The notes: generated from the letters alone by a model not told the origin. Positions 6,177 to 14,841 are shown, counted from the stretch's first letter. The stretch is 22,257 nucleotides of DNA from an uncultured Bacilli bacterium (GCA_947629125.1 CANRCO010000005.1:1-22257), one strand, 5' to 3'. Translations and numbers: made by a program.

Positions 6177-6920
6177 ATGGATATAAGTAAAATTAAAAAC
6201 GAATTAATTAACCAAAAAAAATCTAAATTTAAAGGAAATATATATCATTATTCTCAAGTTAATTTTTCTTATAATTCTAATAAAATTGAGGGTAGTACTC
6301 TATCTAGTGAACAAACCGAAGCTATTTTTGATACTGCAGCATTTAATCCTAAAAATGATGATTTAATTAAATTAGATGATTTAACTGAATCTAAAAATCA
6401 TTTTAAATTATTTGATTATATGCTAGATAATGTCGATAATAATTTATCAAAAGAAATGCTTATTGATATGAATAAAATTTTAAAAAGAAATACTTCTGAT
6501 GAAGAAAATCCTCGCTATAATGTTGGAGGATTTAAAGTAGTTCCTAATATTATAGGTTTAGTTAATATTATTAATACAACTGCTCCAGAAGATGTAGACA
6601 AGGAAATTAATAAATTACTTAATGATTATAATTCTAAAACTAATATAACTTTAGAAGATATAATTGATTTTCATTATAAATTTGAGAAAATTCATCCATT
6701 TGGCGATGGTAATGGCAGAGTTGGGAGAATTGTTATGTTTAAAGAATGTCTAAAAAATAATATTATGCCATTTATCGTATTAAATAGCGATAAACCTTAT
6801 TATATGAGAGGTTTAAAAGAATATGAAAAAGATAAAATGTTTTTAATTGATACAATAAAACATGAACAAGATTTATATGAAAGTACATGTGAAAAATTAT
6901 TAGATTTTGAAATAAAATAA
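6177..6920 (+). CDS. Fic-domain AMP-transferase with N-terminal inhibitory motif
   Basis: The protein has 247 residues from ATG 6177, preceded by GGGTGAT. The Fic core HPFGDGNGRVGR lies at about residues 173-184 and matches the HPFx(D/E)GNGRxxR signature completely, so it should be able to transfer AMP (or a related group) to a hydroxyl side chain of a target protein. SNKIEG at about 34-39 fits the inhibitory (S/T)xxxE(G/N) motif, whose Glu blocks ATP gamma-phosphate binding. Its N-terminal place makes this a class II, self-inhibited Fic protein, so no separate antitoxin is needed. A TATAAT lies at 6154-6159. It appears monocistronic. The target cannot be told from sequence. Confidence 0.88.
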   Translation: MDISKIKNELINQKKSKFKGNIYHYSQVNFSYNSNKIEGSTLSSEQTEAIFDTAAFNPKNDDLIKLDDLTESKNHFKLFDYMLDNVDNNLSKEMLIDMNKILKRNTSDEENPRYNVGGFKVVPNIIGLVNIINTTAPEDVDKEINKLLNDYNSKTNITLEDIIDFHYKFEKIHPFGDGNGRVGRIVMFKECLKNNIMPFIVLNSDKPYYMRGLKEYEKDKMFLIDTIKHEQDLYESTCEKLLDFEIK

Positions 6921-6960
6921 AAATTTGAATAAATATCCCTTATTGGTTATTTTTTCCTTT

Positions 6961-6985
6961 TTGTAAATTATTAGTAAATTTACAA
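6961..6985. repeat. Inverted repeat downstream of fic
   Basis: TTGTAAATT (6961-6969) and AATTTACAA (6977-6985) flank a seven-base loop, and the pairing extends into Ts on the left and As on the right. It lacks a T-run on the + side, so it is not a clear forward terminator. It lies just upstream of the promoter at 6994 and might be an operator. Confidence 0.4.
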
Positions 6986-6993
6986 AAAAATTG

Positions 6994-7022
6994 TTGATAA
7001 ATGACTAATTATTTGTTATATT
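6994..7022 (+). promoter_or_regulatory. Promoter of the 7161-9605 operon
   Basis: TTGATA (6994-6999), a 17-base spacer and TATATT (7017-7022). The 5' untranslated region would be about 130 bases. TGTGTATTC (7026-7034) could close a long stem with GAATACATA (7125-7133), one G-T pair included. No known riboswitch is recognised in it. Confidence 0.55.
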
Positions 7023-7160
7023 AGTTGTGTATTCAAGGGAGAAAATAATTGGCAAGAAAGTAATTTTTATTATATGTCAACTGTTACACAAAAAAATGAA
7101 AAAACACATTATTTTTTACTAATAGAATACATATAAATTTTAGTAAGGAGAGAGGATAAC

Positions 7161-8297
7161 ATGGAAAAGGAAAAAAATAATAAAAAGAGAAATATTATTA
7201 TTGCTGTAATTATATTTATTATTATATTACTACTTTTACTTGGTTGGTTTTTCCTAAGAAAGCCATCTTATGATATAACATTTGATAGTAATGATGGTTC
7301 AGCTGTTAGCAGTCAAGTTATTAAAAAAGGTGACAAAATAGAAAAACCAGAAGACCCAGTAAGAGAAGGTTATGAATTCTTAGGTTGGTTTTTAGATTTA
7401 GATGATGATAAGCCATTTGATTTTAAAACTAAAATATCTAAAGATACAAAACTATATGCTAAGTGGCGTAAAATTGGTGATTCTGAATGTACTTTAAAAT
7501 GTGATGATGGTTATACGCTTAATAGTGAAGATTGTATTTGTGTTAAGGCAGCAACTACTGAGCAACCAGCAGCAGATGAAAATGCTAACAAATTAACTTT
7601 AACTTTAAGTAAATCTAAAGTTACATTAGCACTTGGTCAAAGTACTACTATTAAAGCTACTATAAAGCCAGCAGATAAAAATAAAAAAGTTACTTGGAAA
7701 TCAAGTAATACAAAAGTTGTAACGGTTGATCAAAACGGTAAAATTACTGCTGTAGGTGAAGGTACTGCTAAAGTTACTGCTACTGTTGATGGTGTAACTA
7801 AAACAGTTACAGTTACTGTAACAAACCCAGATACTAATACTTTAAATGCCGCATTAAATTCAATGAATCCTAAAACTATTGATAGAGCTGGAGTTAATTT
7901 GAATTATAGTTATAGTGGATGTACAATAACTAATACTTCAAATAGTGCACCATCTAATTCAACTGTATCTGGTAGTGTAGCAACAAAAGTATATCGTTCT
8001 ACTGGTAACCAAACAGTTACATCAACATATACTGTAACATGTGGAAGCAAATCAGCTACTAAAACTGTAAATCACGTAATACCTGCATCACCATATACAT
8101 ATACTGCAACTCCAGGAGTTGTAGGATACAATATAATTGTTAGTGGTGGAGCTACCAATTATAAATTCCTAGAAAATGGTGGATTATTATATGTTCCAGC
8201 AGTTGGTGGTGTTCAAAACCCACAACACTCTGGTGGAAATTATACAATGGTTTTCAATAGTGATGCCAACACATCTTATGTAGTTAGACCTGCATAG
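7161..8297 (+). CDS. Cell-surface protein with InlB-type repeat and Big2 domain
   Basis: The protein has 378 residues. A Lys-rich start (1-10) precedes one membrane segment (about 11-32), so it is probably an N-terminally anchored extracellular protein. Residues 36-103 match a Listeria-Bacteroides/InlB B repeat: ITFDSNDGSAVSSQ, GDKIEKPEDPVREGYEFLGW and TKLYAKW. A small Cys cluster (C110, C114, C125, C127) follows. Residues 147-222 are a bacterial Ig-like Big2 domain (LSKSKVTLALGQSTTIKATI, VTWKSSN, KITAVGEGTAKVTAT). The last 150 residues are Thr/Ser/Val-rich and probably all beta. There is no LPXTG sorting signal. Start ATG 7161 has AAGGAGAGAGG upstream. It is followed after 24 bases by the secreted-protein gene in the same operon. 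Likely role is adhesion or envelope structure. Confidence 0.75.
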   Translation: MEKEKNNKKRNIIIAVIIFIIILLLLLGWFFLRKPSYDITFDSNDGSAVSSQVIKKGDKIEKPEDPVREGYEFLGWFLDLDDDKPFDFKTKISKDTKLYAKWRKIGDSECTLKCDDGYTLNSEDCICVKAATTEQPAADENANKLTLTLSKSKVTLALGQSTTIKATIKPADKNKKVTWKSSNTKVVTVDQNGKITAVGEGTAKVTATVDGVTKTVTVTVTNPDTNTLNAALNSMNPKTIDRAGVNLNYSYSGCTITNTSNSAPSNSTVSGSVATKVYRSTGNQTVTSTYTVTCGSKSATKTVNHVIPASPYTYTATPGVVGYNIIVSGGATNYKFLENGGLLYVPAVGGVQNPQHSGGNYTMVFNSDANTSYVVRPA

Positions 8298-8321
8298 TAA
8301 AAAAAGTAAGGGAGGAAAAAA

Positions 8322-9605
8322 ATGAAAAAATTATTATTATTAGTAACTAGTTTTAGTATCTTCATGTTAGGATTAGTAACAGTAGATGCCAAAAATATTA
8401 ATATTGCTTATGATGCTAATAATCTAGCAACACAAAATAATATTTATATAGTTGGAAATTGGGTTTTTCAATTAAATAAATATGCAATTAATGGTTATGA
8501 TGTTGGATATGCTTCAACAAAATATGCTTTAAGAACAGAAGGGGAAGCAGCAAAATATGTACCAATTTATACTTTAGCTAATGGAAATGTTTATATTGTA
8601 GATGAACATGGTTTAGCTTCAGGAATTAAGTATGTAGGTACTATTGAAGAAATATTCCCAGGTGGAGTTATTAATGCTACTGGGTTAAATGAAACTGAAT
8701 TTAACGATGAAGATGATTTTGAATTAACAGTAATAGAACCAAAAATTAAAGAATCAGTTCAAAAGTTAAAAACAACTGAAAAAGGATTTAAAAGTATAAG
8801 TTATTCAAATCATCGTATTACATTCGAAATAGATAAAATTGATAGTTTATTAAAAGATTATAAAGATGAGACTATTAATTTATTAAATGGAATGTTAGAT
8901 GATAGTATAGGTTTCCAAAATATTCAATTTAATGGTAAAACTTATAATAAAGAAGGTTTAGATGTAACTGCACTTGCTATTGAAGTGTTACGTTCAGTGT
9001 CAAATAATCAAAATCAAAGTACAATGACTTATTATGATGTAGCTAATACTTCAACAAATGCAACTGTATTATATAAAGACCCAAAAACTCAAGAAGAATA
9101 TTCAATTACTTATTATTTAGATTTCAATTATGATATTGAAAAAGGTATAGATAAAATTTTAAAAGAATTCGGTAATGCATTAAATCTTGAAGCTTTAGGA
9201 TTTACTTATGATGATGCAACTAATACTTTAGACTTTACAACTGGAAAAGAATTAGATGCTACAAAAACTTTAAGTGAACTTGTAAATGAAAATTTAAATA
9301 GCAATTTAGATGCACTTAAAAAATATTTAAATACATATGACAAAATGTTAGGTAGTGTTAAAAAGATTACTATTGAATTTAATAATCAAACTGAAGTTTT
9401 AGATGAAAGTGCTATTGCTGAATATATAAAAATTATTCAAGGTAGAGATATTACTAATTTTAAAGCAAAGGCTAAAGAACTTTTAAATAAATTTGGTGTT
9501 ACACCTCAAAATAAATTAAGTGAATATGCTGGTAAAACAGCTACAATAACTGTTGAATATCAAGTAGGTAACTCTGGTGAAACAGTTACATATAATATTA
9601 AATAA
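8322..9605 (+). CDS. Secreted protein of unknown function
   Basis: The protein has 427 residues. It starts with a classical signal peptide (MKKLLLLVTSFSIFMLGLVTVDA), probable cleavage after VDA at residue 23-24. The body alternates short beta-rich stretches (NIYIVGNWVFQLNKY, PIYTLANGNVYIVDEHG) with long charged helices (SLLKDYKDETINLLNGMLDD and a later TLSELVNENLNSNLDALKKY). No catalytic motif, transmembrane anchor or sorting signal is seen. It is co-transcribed with the InlB/Big2 protein, start preceded by GGGAGG, and ends before a terminator. It may be a partner of that protein at the cell surface. I do not recognise the family. Confidence 0.7.
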   Translation: MKKLLLLVTSFSIFMLGLVTVDAKNINIAYDANNLATQNNIYIVGNWVFQLNKYAINGYDVGYASTKYALRTEGEAAKYVPIYTLANGNVYIVDEHGLASGIKYVGTIEEIFPGGVINATGLNETEFNDEDDFELTVIEPKIKESVQKLKTTEKGFKSISYSNHRITFEIDKIDSLLKDYKDETINLLNGMLDDSIGFQNIQFNGKTYNKEGLDVTALAIEVLRSVSNNQNQSTMTYYDVANTSTNATVLYKDPKTQEEYSITYYLDFNYDIEKGIDKILKEFGNALNLEALGFTYDDATNTLDFTTGKELDATKTLSELVNENLNSNLDALKKYLNTYDKMLGSVKKITIEFNNQTEVLDESAIAEYIKIIQGRDITNFKAKAKELLNKFGVTPQNKLSEYAGKTATITVEYQVGNSGETVTYNIK

Positions 9606-9621
9606 AAATAAATAAAAATTA

Positions 9622-9654
9622 AAAAAACTTGTTTAGAAATAATCAAGTTTTTTT
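9622..9654 (+). terminator. Terminator of the surface-protein operon
   Basis: AAAAAACTTG (9622-9631) pairs with CAAGTTTTTT (9644-9653), a 12-base loop, with the T-run in the 3' arm. Confidence 0.85.
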
Positions 9655-9676
9655 GTCGAATTTTGTAACTTTTAAA

Positions 9677-9705
9677 TTGCATTTAAATATAATTTATTAT
9701 ACAAT
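9677..9705 (+). promoter_or_regulatory. Promoter of the solitary TasA-like gene
   Basis: TTGCAT (9677-9682), a 17-base spacer and TACAAT (9700-9705). The spacing and TTGC start match the promoters of the array at 12527, 13350 and 17760. Confidence 0.6.
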
Positions 9706-9739
9706 TATCTTAAGTAGATAAAAGATAGGAGTATAATAA

Positions 9740-10441
9740 ATGGAAAAAAATCGAAAAGGATTAATTGTTATTGCAGGGTTAATGGTTGTTTTATTATTAA
9801 TAATTAGTGGTACATATGCCTATTGGACAACAACTCAAGTTCAAAGTGACGTTAACAAAATTGATACAACTTGCTTAAAGGTTACTTTATCTAATACTAA
9901 TGGTACTGATACAACTCCTACGCAAGGAATTCGATTAGATAACGCTTATCCAATTAGTGATGACGAGGGATTAAAAACACCAGGATATACATTTACTATT
10001 GAAAATGAATGTAATCAAAAAGTTTTGTATGATATAAATATTGAAAGTTTAAAACAAACTGGTTATGAATTTACAGCTAAAACTGATGGAGAAGATGAGA
10101 CTGCTAAAACAAATAGAGAAACTCAAAGTCATTATCTTCAAAGTGATTATATTCAAGCTATTTTAAATTCGGATGGTAGTGATAAAACTCATAAAATATT
10201 AAATACATACACTAAAGTAGAACAGTCATTTTTAGATAAAGACACTGATGGTGAAAGTTATGAAAGATGGAATTTATTAAATAAAGAAGTATTAGAAGGT
10301 AATACTACTAAAACTTATACACTAAAGTTATGGGTTGATGATGAGGCTCCAATGACCCAAATGGAAAAACATTATCAAGGTAAAATAGTAATTTATAGTT
10401 GGTTTGAAGGTAGCGATCCAAGAGTTAATACTGTTGGTTAA
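9740..10441 (+). CDS. TasA-like fibre subunit with SipW-type signal, solitary copy
   Basis: The protein has 233 residues. A short basic start and a hydrophobic segment (GLIVIAGLMVVLLLIISG, 7-24) end in TYAYWTTTQ, the pattern of SipW-dependent signal peptides with likely cleavage after A27. Two cysteines, C45 (TTCL) and C91 (NEC), are conserved in all nine paralogs and may form a disulfide. The C-terminal block (LKLWVDDEAP, QMEKHYQGKIVIYSW) is also shared. Overall resemblance is to TasA/CalY, secreted beta-sandwich proteins that polymerise into biofilm fibres by donating an N-terminal strand. This copy is the most divergent: MEKNRKG instead of MSKREKN, and SWFEGSDP instead of SWLGNSNP. The leader has the same AAGATAGGAG as the array. 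It is followed by a shared convergent terminator. Confidence 0.75.
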   Translation: MEKNRKGLIVIAGLMVVLLLIISGTYAYWTTTQVQSDVNKIDTTCLKVTLSNTNGTDTTPTQGIRLDNAYPISDDEGLKTPGYTFTIENECNQKVLYDINIESLKQTGYEFTAKTDGEDETAKTNRETQSHYLQSDYIQAILNSDGSDKTHKILNTYTKVEQSFLDKDTDGESYERWNLLNKEVLEGNTTKTYTLKLWVDDEAPMTQMEKHYQGKIVIYSWFEGSDPRVNTVG

Positions 10442-10442
10442 G

Positions 10443-10475
10443 AAAAGCATTTCATTATTTGTGTGAAATGCTTTT
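10443..10475. terminator. Bidirectional terminator between TasA-like gene and yitT
   Basis: AAAAGCATTTCA (10443-10454) pairs with TGAAATGCTTTT (10464-10475). T-rich tails occur on both strands, serving the two convergent genes. Confidence 0.85.
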
Positions 10476-11372
10476 TTATATTCTCATATTAAAATTACCA
10501 TCTATACCATAGCCATTACTTTTAACTAAAAAGGCATTTTTATCTATATCAGGTAAGTGTCTTTCTAATTTTTGTAATTCATATTTAGATAAAACTATAT
10601 ATATAATATATGTTTTATCTTTTTTATATGCTCCAGTTGCTTCCCAATAAGTTGAACTACGGTCTAATTCATTTGTTACATAATCTGTTATGGCTAAAGG
10701 TTTTTTCTTAGTAAAAATAATTGCAGTAGAACAAATATTTTGTTCATGAGTTTTTTCAACAATTAATGCATTAAATACTGCATAAATAATTGAATATATC
10801 ATTATTGGTAGTCCATATAAAACACCACAGATTATATAAATAATAACATTAACTAATAAACCAATTTTACCAACTGAAAATTTACGATTTTTAATAGTTA
10901 AAGCTATTCCGATTATATCTGTTCCACCGGTATTGCCTCCTCCTGATAAAGTTAAACCAGTGGCTAAACCGACTAATATTCCTCCGATTAGAGCAGTTGT
11001 TAATAAATCATTAATAATTGGAGTATTTAAAACAGGAATTACTGTTAAAAAGATTGTTTGAATAATTAAACAAATTATAGTTCTAGCAAAAAAAGTTTTA
11101 CTTATAAATTTAAAAGCAATTATAAATAATGGAACATTAAAAATTAAGTTAATAATACCTGCTATATCAAATGGTAAAGTTAAATTAAATATATTAAGAA
11201 TACTCGAACGAATTAATTGTGCTAAACCGAGAATGCCACCGTTATATAAATTCATGGGAATAATAATGATATTTAAAGTAAAAGCAAATAATAATAATCC
11301 GATTATAGTTTTAATAAATCCTTTAAGATTCCAATTAAAAGTTTTTTTTAATATAGTTTCTATTTTTTGCAC
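10476..11372 (-). CDS. YitT-family membrane protein (DUF161 plus DUF2179)
   Basis: The protein has 298 residues from a GTG at 11372-11370, chosen because GGGTGAT (11383-11377) precedes it on the reverse strand; the longer frame to 11417 would place that ribosome site inside the gene. About five to six membrane segments make up the first 200 residues, including the family-typical IIPMNLYNGGILGLAQL and TGLTLSGGGNTGGTDIIG. The soluble C-terminal domain of about 90 residues (STAIIFTKKKPLAITDYV, then a HLPDIDKNAFL stretch) is DUF2179. The function of the family is unsettled. It lies convergent to the solitary TasA-like gene and divergent from the 11478 gene. Confidence 0.9.
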   Translation of the reverse strand: MQKIETILKKTFNWNLKGFIKTIIGLLLFAFTLNIIIIPMNLYNGGILGLAQLIRSSILNIFNLTLPFDIAGIINLIFNVPLFIIAFKFISKTFFARTIICLIIQTIFLTVIPVLNTPIINDLLTTALIGGILVGLATGLTLSGGGNTGGTDIIGIALTIKNRKFSVGKIGLLVNVIIYIICGVLYGLPIMIYSIIYAVFNALIVEKTHEQNICSTAIIFTKKKPLAITDYVTNELDRSSTYWEATGAYKKDKTYIIYIVLSKYELQKLERHLPDIDKNAFLVKSNGYGIDGNFNMRI

Positions 11373-11425
11373 GTTTATCACCCATATAATTTTAACAAAA
11401 ATTATAATCAATCTCAATTAAATTA

Positions 11426-11454
11426 TTGCCAAAATCTTTAATTTTTGATATTAT
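11426..11454 (+). promoter_or_regulatory. Promoter of the Mbeg1-like gene
   Basis: TTGCCA (11426-11431), a 17-base spacer and TATTAT (11449-11454), 23 bases upstream of ATG 11478. Confidence 0.5.
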
Positions 11455-11477
11455 GATGCAGGTAAGAAGGCATTAAA

Positions 11478-12518
11478 ATGAATGTTATTGATTATATAAA
11501 ATTAAATAAAAATAGAACTTTTACAGAATTACCATTTAATGAAATAGATAGTGTTATTTTTACGCAGTTAGCTTATATTCCTTTTAAAGAGATTGTTACT
11601 AAGGAAAAGAAAGATTTAATGGAAGTAGCTAAAGAATTTTTTCAAAAATATGAAAAAAAAGATATTCAAAAAATGGTTGTTTTTGTTAGAAAAGCACTAA
11701 ATTTACTTAATTTAATTAAATCTACAAAAAGATATAGTAGTGTAAAATTATTTAATTATATTAAAATATTAAATTCTGCTCAACAGTTTGGTGCATTAAC
11801 TATAGAATTTTCTAATGGGTTTTATGTAGCTTATGAAGGTACAGATGATACTATAGCTGGGTGGATAGAAGATTTTAAGTTAGCTTATCAACATCCTATA
11901 CCTAGTCAACTGTTAGCTAAGAAATATTTAACTAAAGTAGGTAAATATGCTAAAAAGCCAATATTTGTTGGGGGACATTCTAAAGGTGGTAATTTAGCAG
12001 TTTATGCAGCAATGAATTGTAATTTTTTTGTTAAATTAAAAATAAAAAAGATATTTAATTTTGATGGTCCAGGTTTTGATAAAAGAACAATTAAAACTTT
12101 GAAATATCGTATGATTTCGAAAAAAATAAAAAGATTTATTCCTAATCAAAGCTTAATTGGGTTACTTCTTTATCATAATGATGATATCTCTACTATCAAA
12201 AGTAGTAAAATAAGTATTCTACAACATGACATTTTTAATTGGCAAATTAAAAATAATCAATTTATTGTCAAAAAATTATCTCCTTACAGTTTAAAAATAG
12301 CTAATAAAATAAATGATACAGTTACAACATTAAATAAAAAAGATTTTGCTTTATTTATTAATGAATTATATGAAGAATGTAATAATTTAAATATTACTCA
12401 TACTAAGGATTTATTAAAAATTCATCGAACATTGATGTTATTTTATAAAATTAAAAAAATTGATAATGATGTAAAAAAAGATTTATCAAAATTAATCTCT
12501 TTTAAAATATTTTTTTAA
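11478..12518 (+). CDS. Mbeg1-like (DUF2974) alpha/beta-hydrolase
   Basis: The protein has 346 residues with no signal peptide. FVGGHSKGGNLAVYAA (about 163-178) is the nucleophile elbow G-x-S-x-G, with Ser168 as the probable nucleophile. It is preceded by FYVAYEGTDDTIAGWIEDF (about 115-133), the strand and loop typical of DUF2974/Mbeg1-like and lipase-3-like folds. FNFDGPGFD (about 194-202) fits the strand after the elbow. The C-terminal third is helical and Lys-rich. The reaction is probably hydrolysis of an ester or lipid, but the substrate is unknown. Start ATG 11478 has AGAAGG about nine bases upstream. No clear terminator follows; the next promoter begins nine bases after the stop. Confidence 0.8.
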   Translation: MNVIDYIKLNKNRTFTELPFNEIDSVIFTQLAYIPFKEIVTKEKKDLMEVAKEFFQKYEKKDIQKMVVFVRKALNLLNLIKSTKRYSSVKLFNYIKILNSAQQFGALTIEFSNGFYVAYEGTDDTIAGWIEDFKLAYQHPIPSQLLAKKYLTKVGKYAKKPIFVGGHSKGGNLAVYAAMNCNFFVKLKIKKIFNFDGPGFDKRTIKTLKYRMISKKIKRFIPNQSLIGLLLYHNDDISTIKSSKISILQHDIFNWQIKNNQFIVKKLSPYSLKIANKINDTVTTLNKKDFALFINELYEECNNLNITHTKDLLKIHRTLMLFYKIKKIDNDVKKDLSKLISFKIFF

Positions 12519-12526
12519 TGATTTAA

Positions 12527-12555
12527 TTGCTTATAAAACAAATTTATTGTATAAT
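12527..12555 (+). promoter_or_regulatory. Promoter of the first array gene
   Basis: TTGCTT (12527-12532), a 17-base spacer and TATAAT (12550-12555). The -35 hexamer and spacing are the same as at 13350 and 17760, but the left arm of the inverted repeat found there (AAGCAAT) is missing. Confidence 0.65.
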
Positions 12556-12590
12556 TAATTTGTAATATAGGAAGATAGGAGTATATATAA

Positions 12591-13295
12591 ATGAGTAAAA
12601 GAGAAAAAAATTTAGTAGTAGTTGCAGCAATTATGATAGTACTGCTACTTGCAGTTGGAGGAACCTATGCTTATTGGACAACAACTCAAGTACAAGAAGA
12701 TGAAAATGTGATTAATACCACCTGTTTAAATGTAAAATTATTAAATAAAGAAAGTGTAGATGCTACCAAAGATACAGAGGGGATATTTCTAGATAAAGCT
12801 TTTCCAGTAAGTGATACAGTTGGTTTAGCAACAACAGGTTATACATTTACAATAACTAATGAGTGTAATGAAGCAGTAAATTATGATATTAATATAGAAA
12901 GTCTAAAAATAGATAATCATGAATTTGCTACAATTCCAGCTGATGAACAACAAGAAGCTAAGACTCAAAGAGAAACTGATAGCTATTATTTACAAAGTGA
13001 GTATATTAAAACTAATTTAACTAAAAAAAATGAATCAAATACTAATAATACTAAAAAATTGAATGCTTACACTGATGTAAAACACACATATTTAGCAGAA
13101 GGTCAAAGCTATGAACAAAAAAATTTAATAAATAAAGAAACTCTTGCTGCTAATAGTAATGTTACATATACCTTAAAAATGTGGGTAGATGAAGCTGCTC
13201 CAGATACTCAAATGTCTAAGAGTTATCAAGGTAAAATAGTTATTTATAGTTGGTTAGGAAATAGTAATCCAAATCCAATTGTAGTTAATCCATAA
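12591..13295 (+). CDS. TasA-like fibre subunit, array gene 1 (own transcription unit)
   Basis: The protein has 234 residues. The N-terminus MSKREKNLVVVAAIMIVLLL runs into AVGGTYAYWTTTQ, with likely SipW-type cleavage after A27. Conserved cysteines are C45 and C92. The variable middle (about 100-170) contains YLQSEYI. The C-terminal block ends SWLGNSNPNPIVVNP. The leader has AAGATAGGAG before ATG. It is flanked by its own promoter and terminator. Its tail (NPNPIVV-x-P) and the sequence after it closely match those of array gene 7 (16999), showing that a larger unit was duplicated. As for the other copies, export and assembly into an extracellular fibre is inferred from TasA/CalY. Confidence 0.75.
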   Translation: MSKREKNLVVVAAIMIVLLLAVGGTYAYWTTTQVQEDENVINTTCLNVKLLNKESVDATKDTEGIFLDKAFPVSDTVGLATTGYTFTITNECNEAVNYDINIESLKIDNHEFATIPADEQQEAKTQRETDSYYLQSEYIKTNLTKKNESNTNNTKKLNAYTDVKHTYLAEGQSYEQKNLINKETLAANSNVTYTLKMWVDEAAPDTQMSKSYQGKIVIYSWLGNSNPNPIVVNP

Positions 13296-13318
13296 TACTG
13301 TGTTTGCAGTATTTTTTT
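13294..13318 (+). terminator. Terminator of array gene 1
   Basis: AATACTG (13294-13300) pairs with CAGTATT (13307-13313), followed by five Ts. The left arm overlaps the stop codon, as in the matching terminator at 17702. Confidence 0.9.
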
Positions 13319-13337
13319 GTTAAAATTTGTCAAAAAT

Positions 13338-13378
13338 AAGCAATTGTCATTGCTTATAATACATATGTATTATATAAT
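13338..13378 (+). promoter_or_regulatory. Operon promoter with inverted repeat over the -35
   Basis: AAGCAAT (13338-13344) and ATTGCTT (13349-13355) form an inverted repeat whose right arm contains the -35 TTGCTT (13350-13355). A 17-base spacer leads to TATAAT (13373-13378). The same design recurs at 17747-17788, suggesting an operator for a shared regulator. It drives the six-gene unit 13417-17703. Confidence 0.6.
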
Positions 13379-13416
13379 TAATTTATAAATATAAGAAGAT
13401 AGGAGCATAGATAATA

Positions 13417-14121
13417 GTGAGTAAAAGAGAAAAAAATTTAGTAATAGTTGCAGCAATTATGATAGTACTGTTACTTGCAGTTGGAGGGACATACGCTTAT
13501 TGGACAACTACTCAAGTACAAAGTGATAAAAACGTTATTGATACAACTTGTTTAAAAGTACAATTATTAAATAAAGATGGAGAAAACGGTTCTAATACGA
13601 ATGGTATAACCTTAAATAAGGCTTATCCAATAAGTGATGAAGCCGGAAAAGAAACAACCGGATATACTTTTACAATTAAAAATGAATGTGGTACTGATAT
13701 TCATTATGATGTTAATTTAGAAAGTTTAAAAATTAATAATCAAGAATATACTAGTATACCTGAAGGTGAAGAAAAAGCTCAAAAAGAAAAGGAAAGTACT
13801 TATTTACAAAGTGAATATATAGATACTTATATTACTAAAAAGAATGGTAGTACTGTAACAACACCAGAAATAAAGAAATTAAAAGAATTTACAGATGCAA
13901 AACAAACTTATTTAAAAACAACAGATGGAACTAGTTATGAACAAAAAAATTTAATAAGTAAAGAAACACTTGGGGAAAATGCTAGTGTTACTTATACTTT
14001 AAGATTATGGGTAGATAAAAATGCTCCAGATACTCAAATGGAAAAGCATTATCAAGGAAAAGTAGTTGTATATAGTTGGTTAGGAGAAAGCAATCCTGAA
14101 ATAATAGAGTTAGGGGATTAA
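13417..14121 (+). CDS. TasA-like fibre subunit, array gene 2 (first of six-gene operon)
   Basis: The protein has 234 residues and starts with GTG (13417), unlike the ATG of its paralogs, with AGGAG eleven bases upstream. This may lower its translation. The N-terminus differs from gene 1 by one residue in the first 34 or so (LVIVAA for LVVVAA). Cleavage is likely after A27; cysteines are C45 and C91. The middle carries YLQSEYIDTYITKKNGS, shared in part with genes 4 and 5. The C-terminal block is LRLWVDKNAP, QMEKHYQGKVVVYSW. Three bases separate it from gene 3. Confidence 0.75.
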   Translation: MSKREKNLVIVAAIMIVLLLAVGGTYAYWTTTQVQSDKNVIDTTCLKVQLLNKDGENGSNTNGITLNKAYPISDEAGKETTGYTFTIKNECGTDIHYDVNLESLKINNQEYTSIPEGEEKAQKEKESTYLQSEYIDTYITKKNGSTVTTPEIKKLKEFTDAKQTYLKTTDGTSYEQKNLISKETLGENASVTYTLRLWVDKNAPDTQMEKHYQGKVVVYSWLGESNPEIIELGD

Positions 14122-14124
14122 TCT

Positions 14125-14841
14125 ATGAGAAAATTAAGTAAAAGAGAAAAGAATTTAGTAGCTATTGCCATATTTATGATAGTAATGGTTTTAGCAGTTG
14201 GAAGTACATATGCTTTTTGGACAACAACCCAAGTGCAAGATGATGTTAATGAAATTGATACAACTTGTTTAAAAATAGAATTATTAAATCAAAATAGTTC
14301 AGAAGATACAGCTGAAAAAACAAAAGGAATAAATTTAGAAAAAGCATTTCCTATTAGTGATGAGGAAGGTTTAAAAGAGGTAGGTTATACATTTACTGTA
14401 AAAAATAATTGCAATATTGATGTTAATTATGATGTAAATATCGAAAGTTTAAAATTTGAAAATGAGGAATTTACTCCAAAACAACCTTCAGAATCACCAG
14501 AATCTCAAGAATCTCGTGAAACTAGTAGTCCATATTTACAAAGTGAATATATTAAAACTGTAATAGATTCATCTAAGGAAACTAAACCATATAAAGTATT
14601 AAGTGGTTATACAGATGTTTCTAAAGAAAATTTAACAGATAAAGATAATGTTTATGAATATAAAAATTTATTGCATAATGAAACTGTAAAAGCAAATGGG
14701 TCTAAAACTCATAATTTAAAAATGTGGGTAACTAGTGATGCACCAGATACTCAAATGTTAAAACATTATCAAGGTAAAATAGTAATTTATGGTTGGTTAG
14801 GAAATAGTAATCCATATGATATTAATGTAGTAGGAGATTAG
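14125..14841 (+). CDS. TasA-like fibre subunit, array gene 3
   Basis: The protein has 238 residues. ATG 14125 gives MRKLSKREKN, three residues longer than the other copies; GGGGAT from the end of gene 2 is the ribosome site. The signal is of the AVGSTYAFWTTTQ type (Phe instead of Tyr after the cleavage site A30), placing it with genes 6 and 7. Cysteines are C48 and C96. Its middle is Pro/Ser-rich (KQPSESPESQESRE), unlike the others, and its end is YGWLGNSNPYDINVVGD. It sits within the operon with an eight-base gap to gene 4. Confidence 0.75.
   Translation: MRKLSKREKNLVAIAIFMIVMVLAVGSTYAFWTTTQVQDDVNEIDTTCLKIELLNQNSSEDTAEKTKGINLEKAFPISDEEGLKEVGYTFTVKNNCNIDVNYDVNIESLKFENEEFTPKQPSESPESQESRETSSPYLQSEYIKTVIDSSKETKPYKVLSGYTDVSKENLTDKDNVYEYKNLLHNETVKANGSKTHNLKMWVTSDAPDTQMLKHYQGKIVIYGWLGNSNPYDINVVGD

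Noticed and set aside
11233..11421. Forward open frame of 62 codons
   Set aside because: Lies wholly over the start and first membrane segments of the yitT gene on the other strand; no ribosome site; shadow frame.
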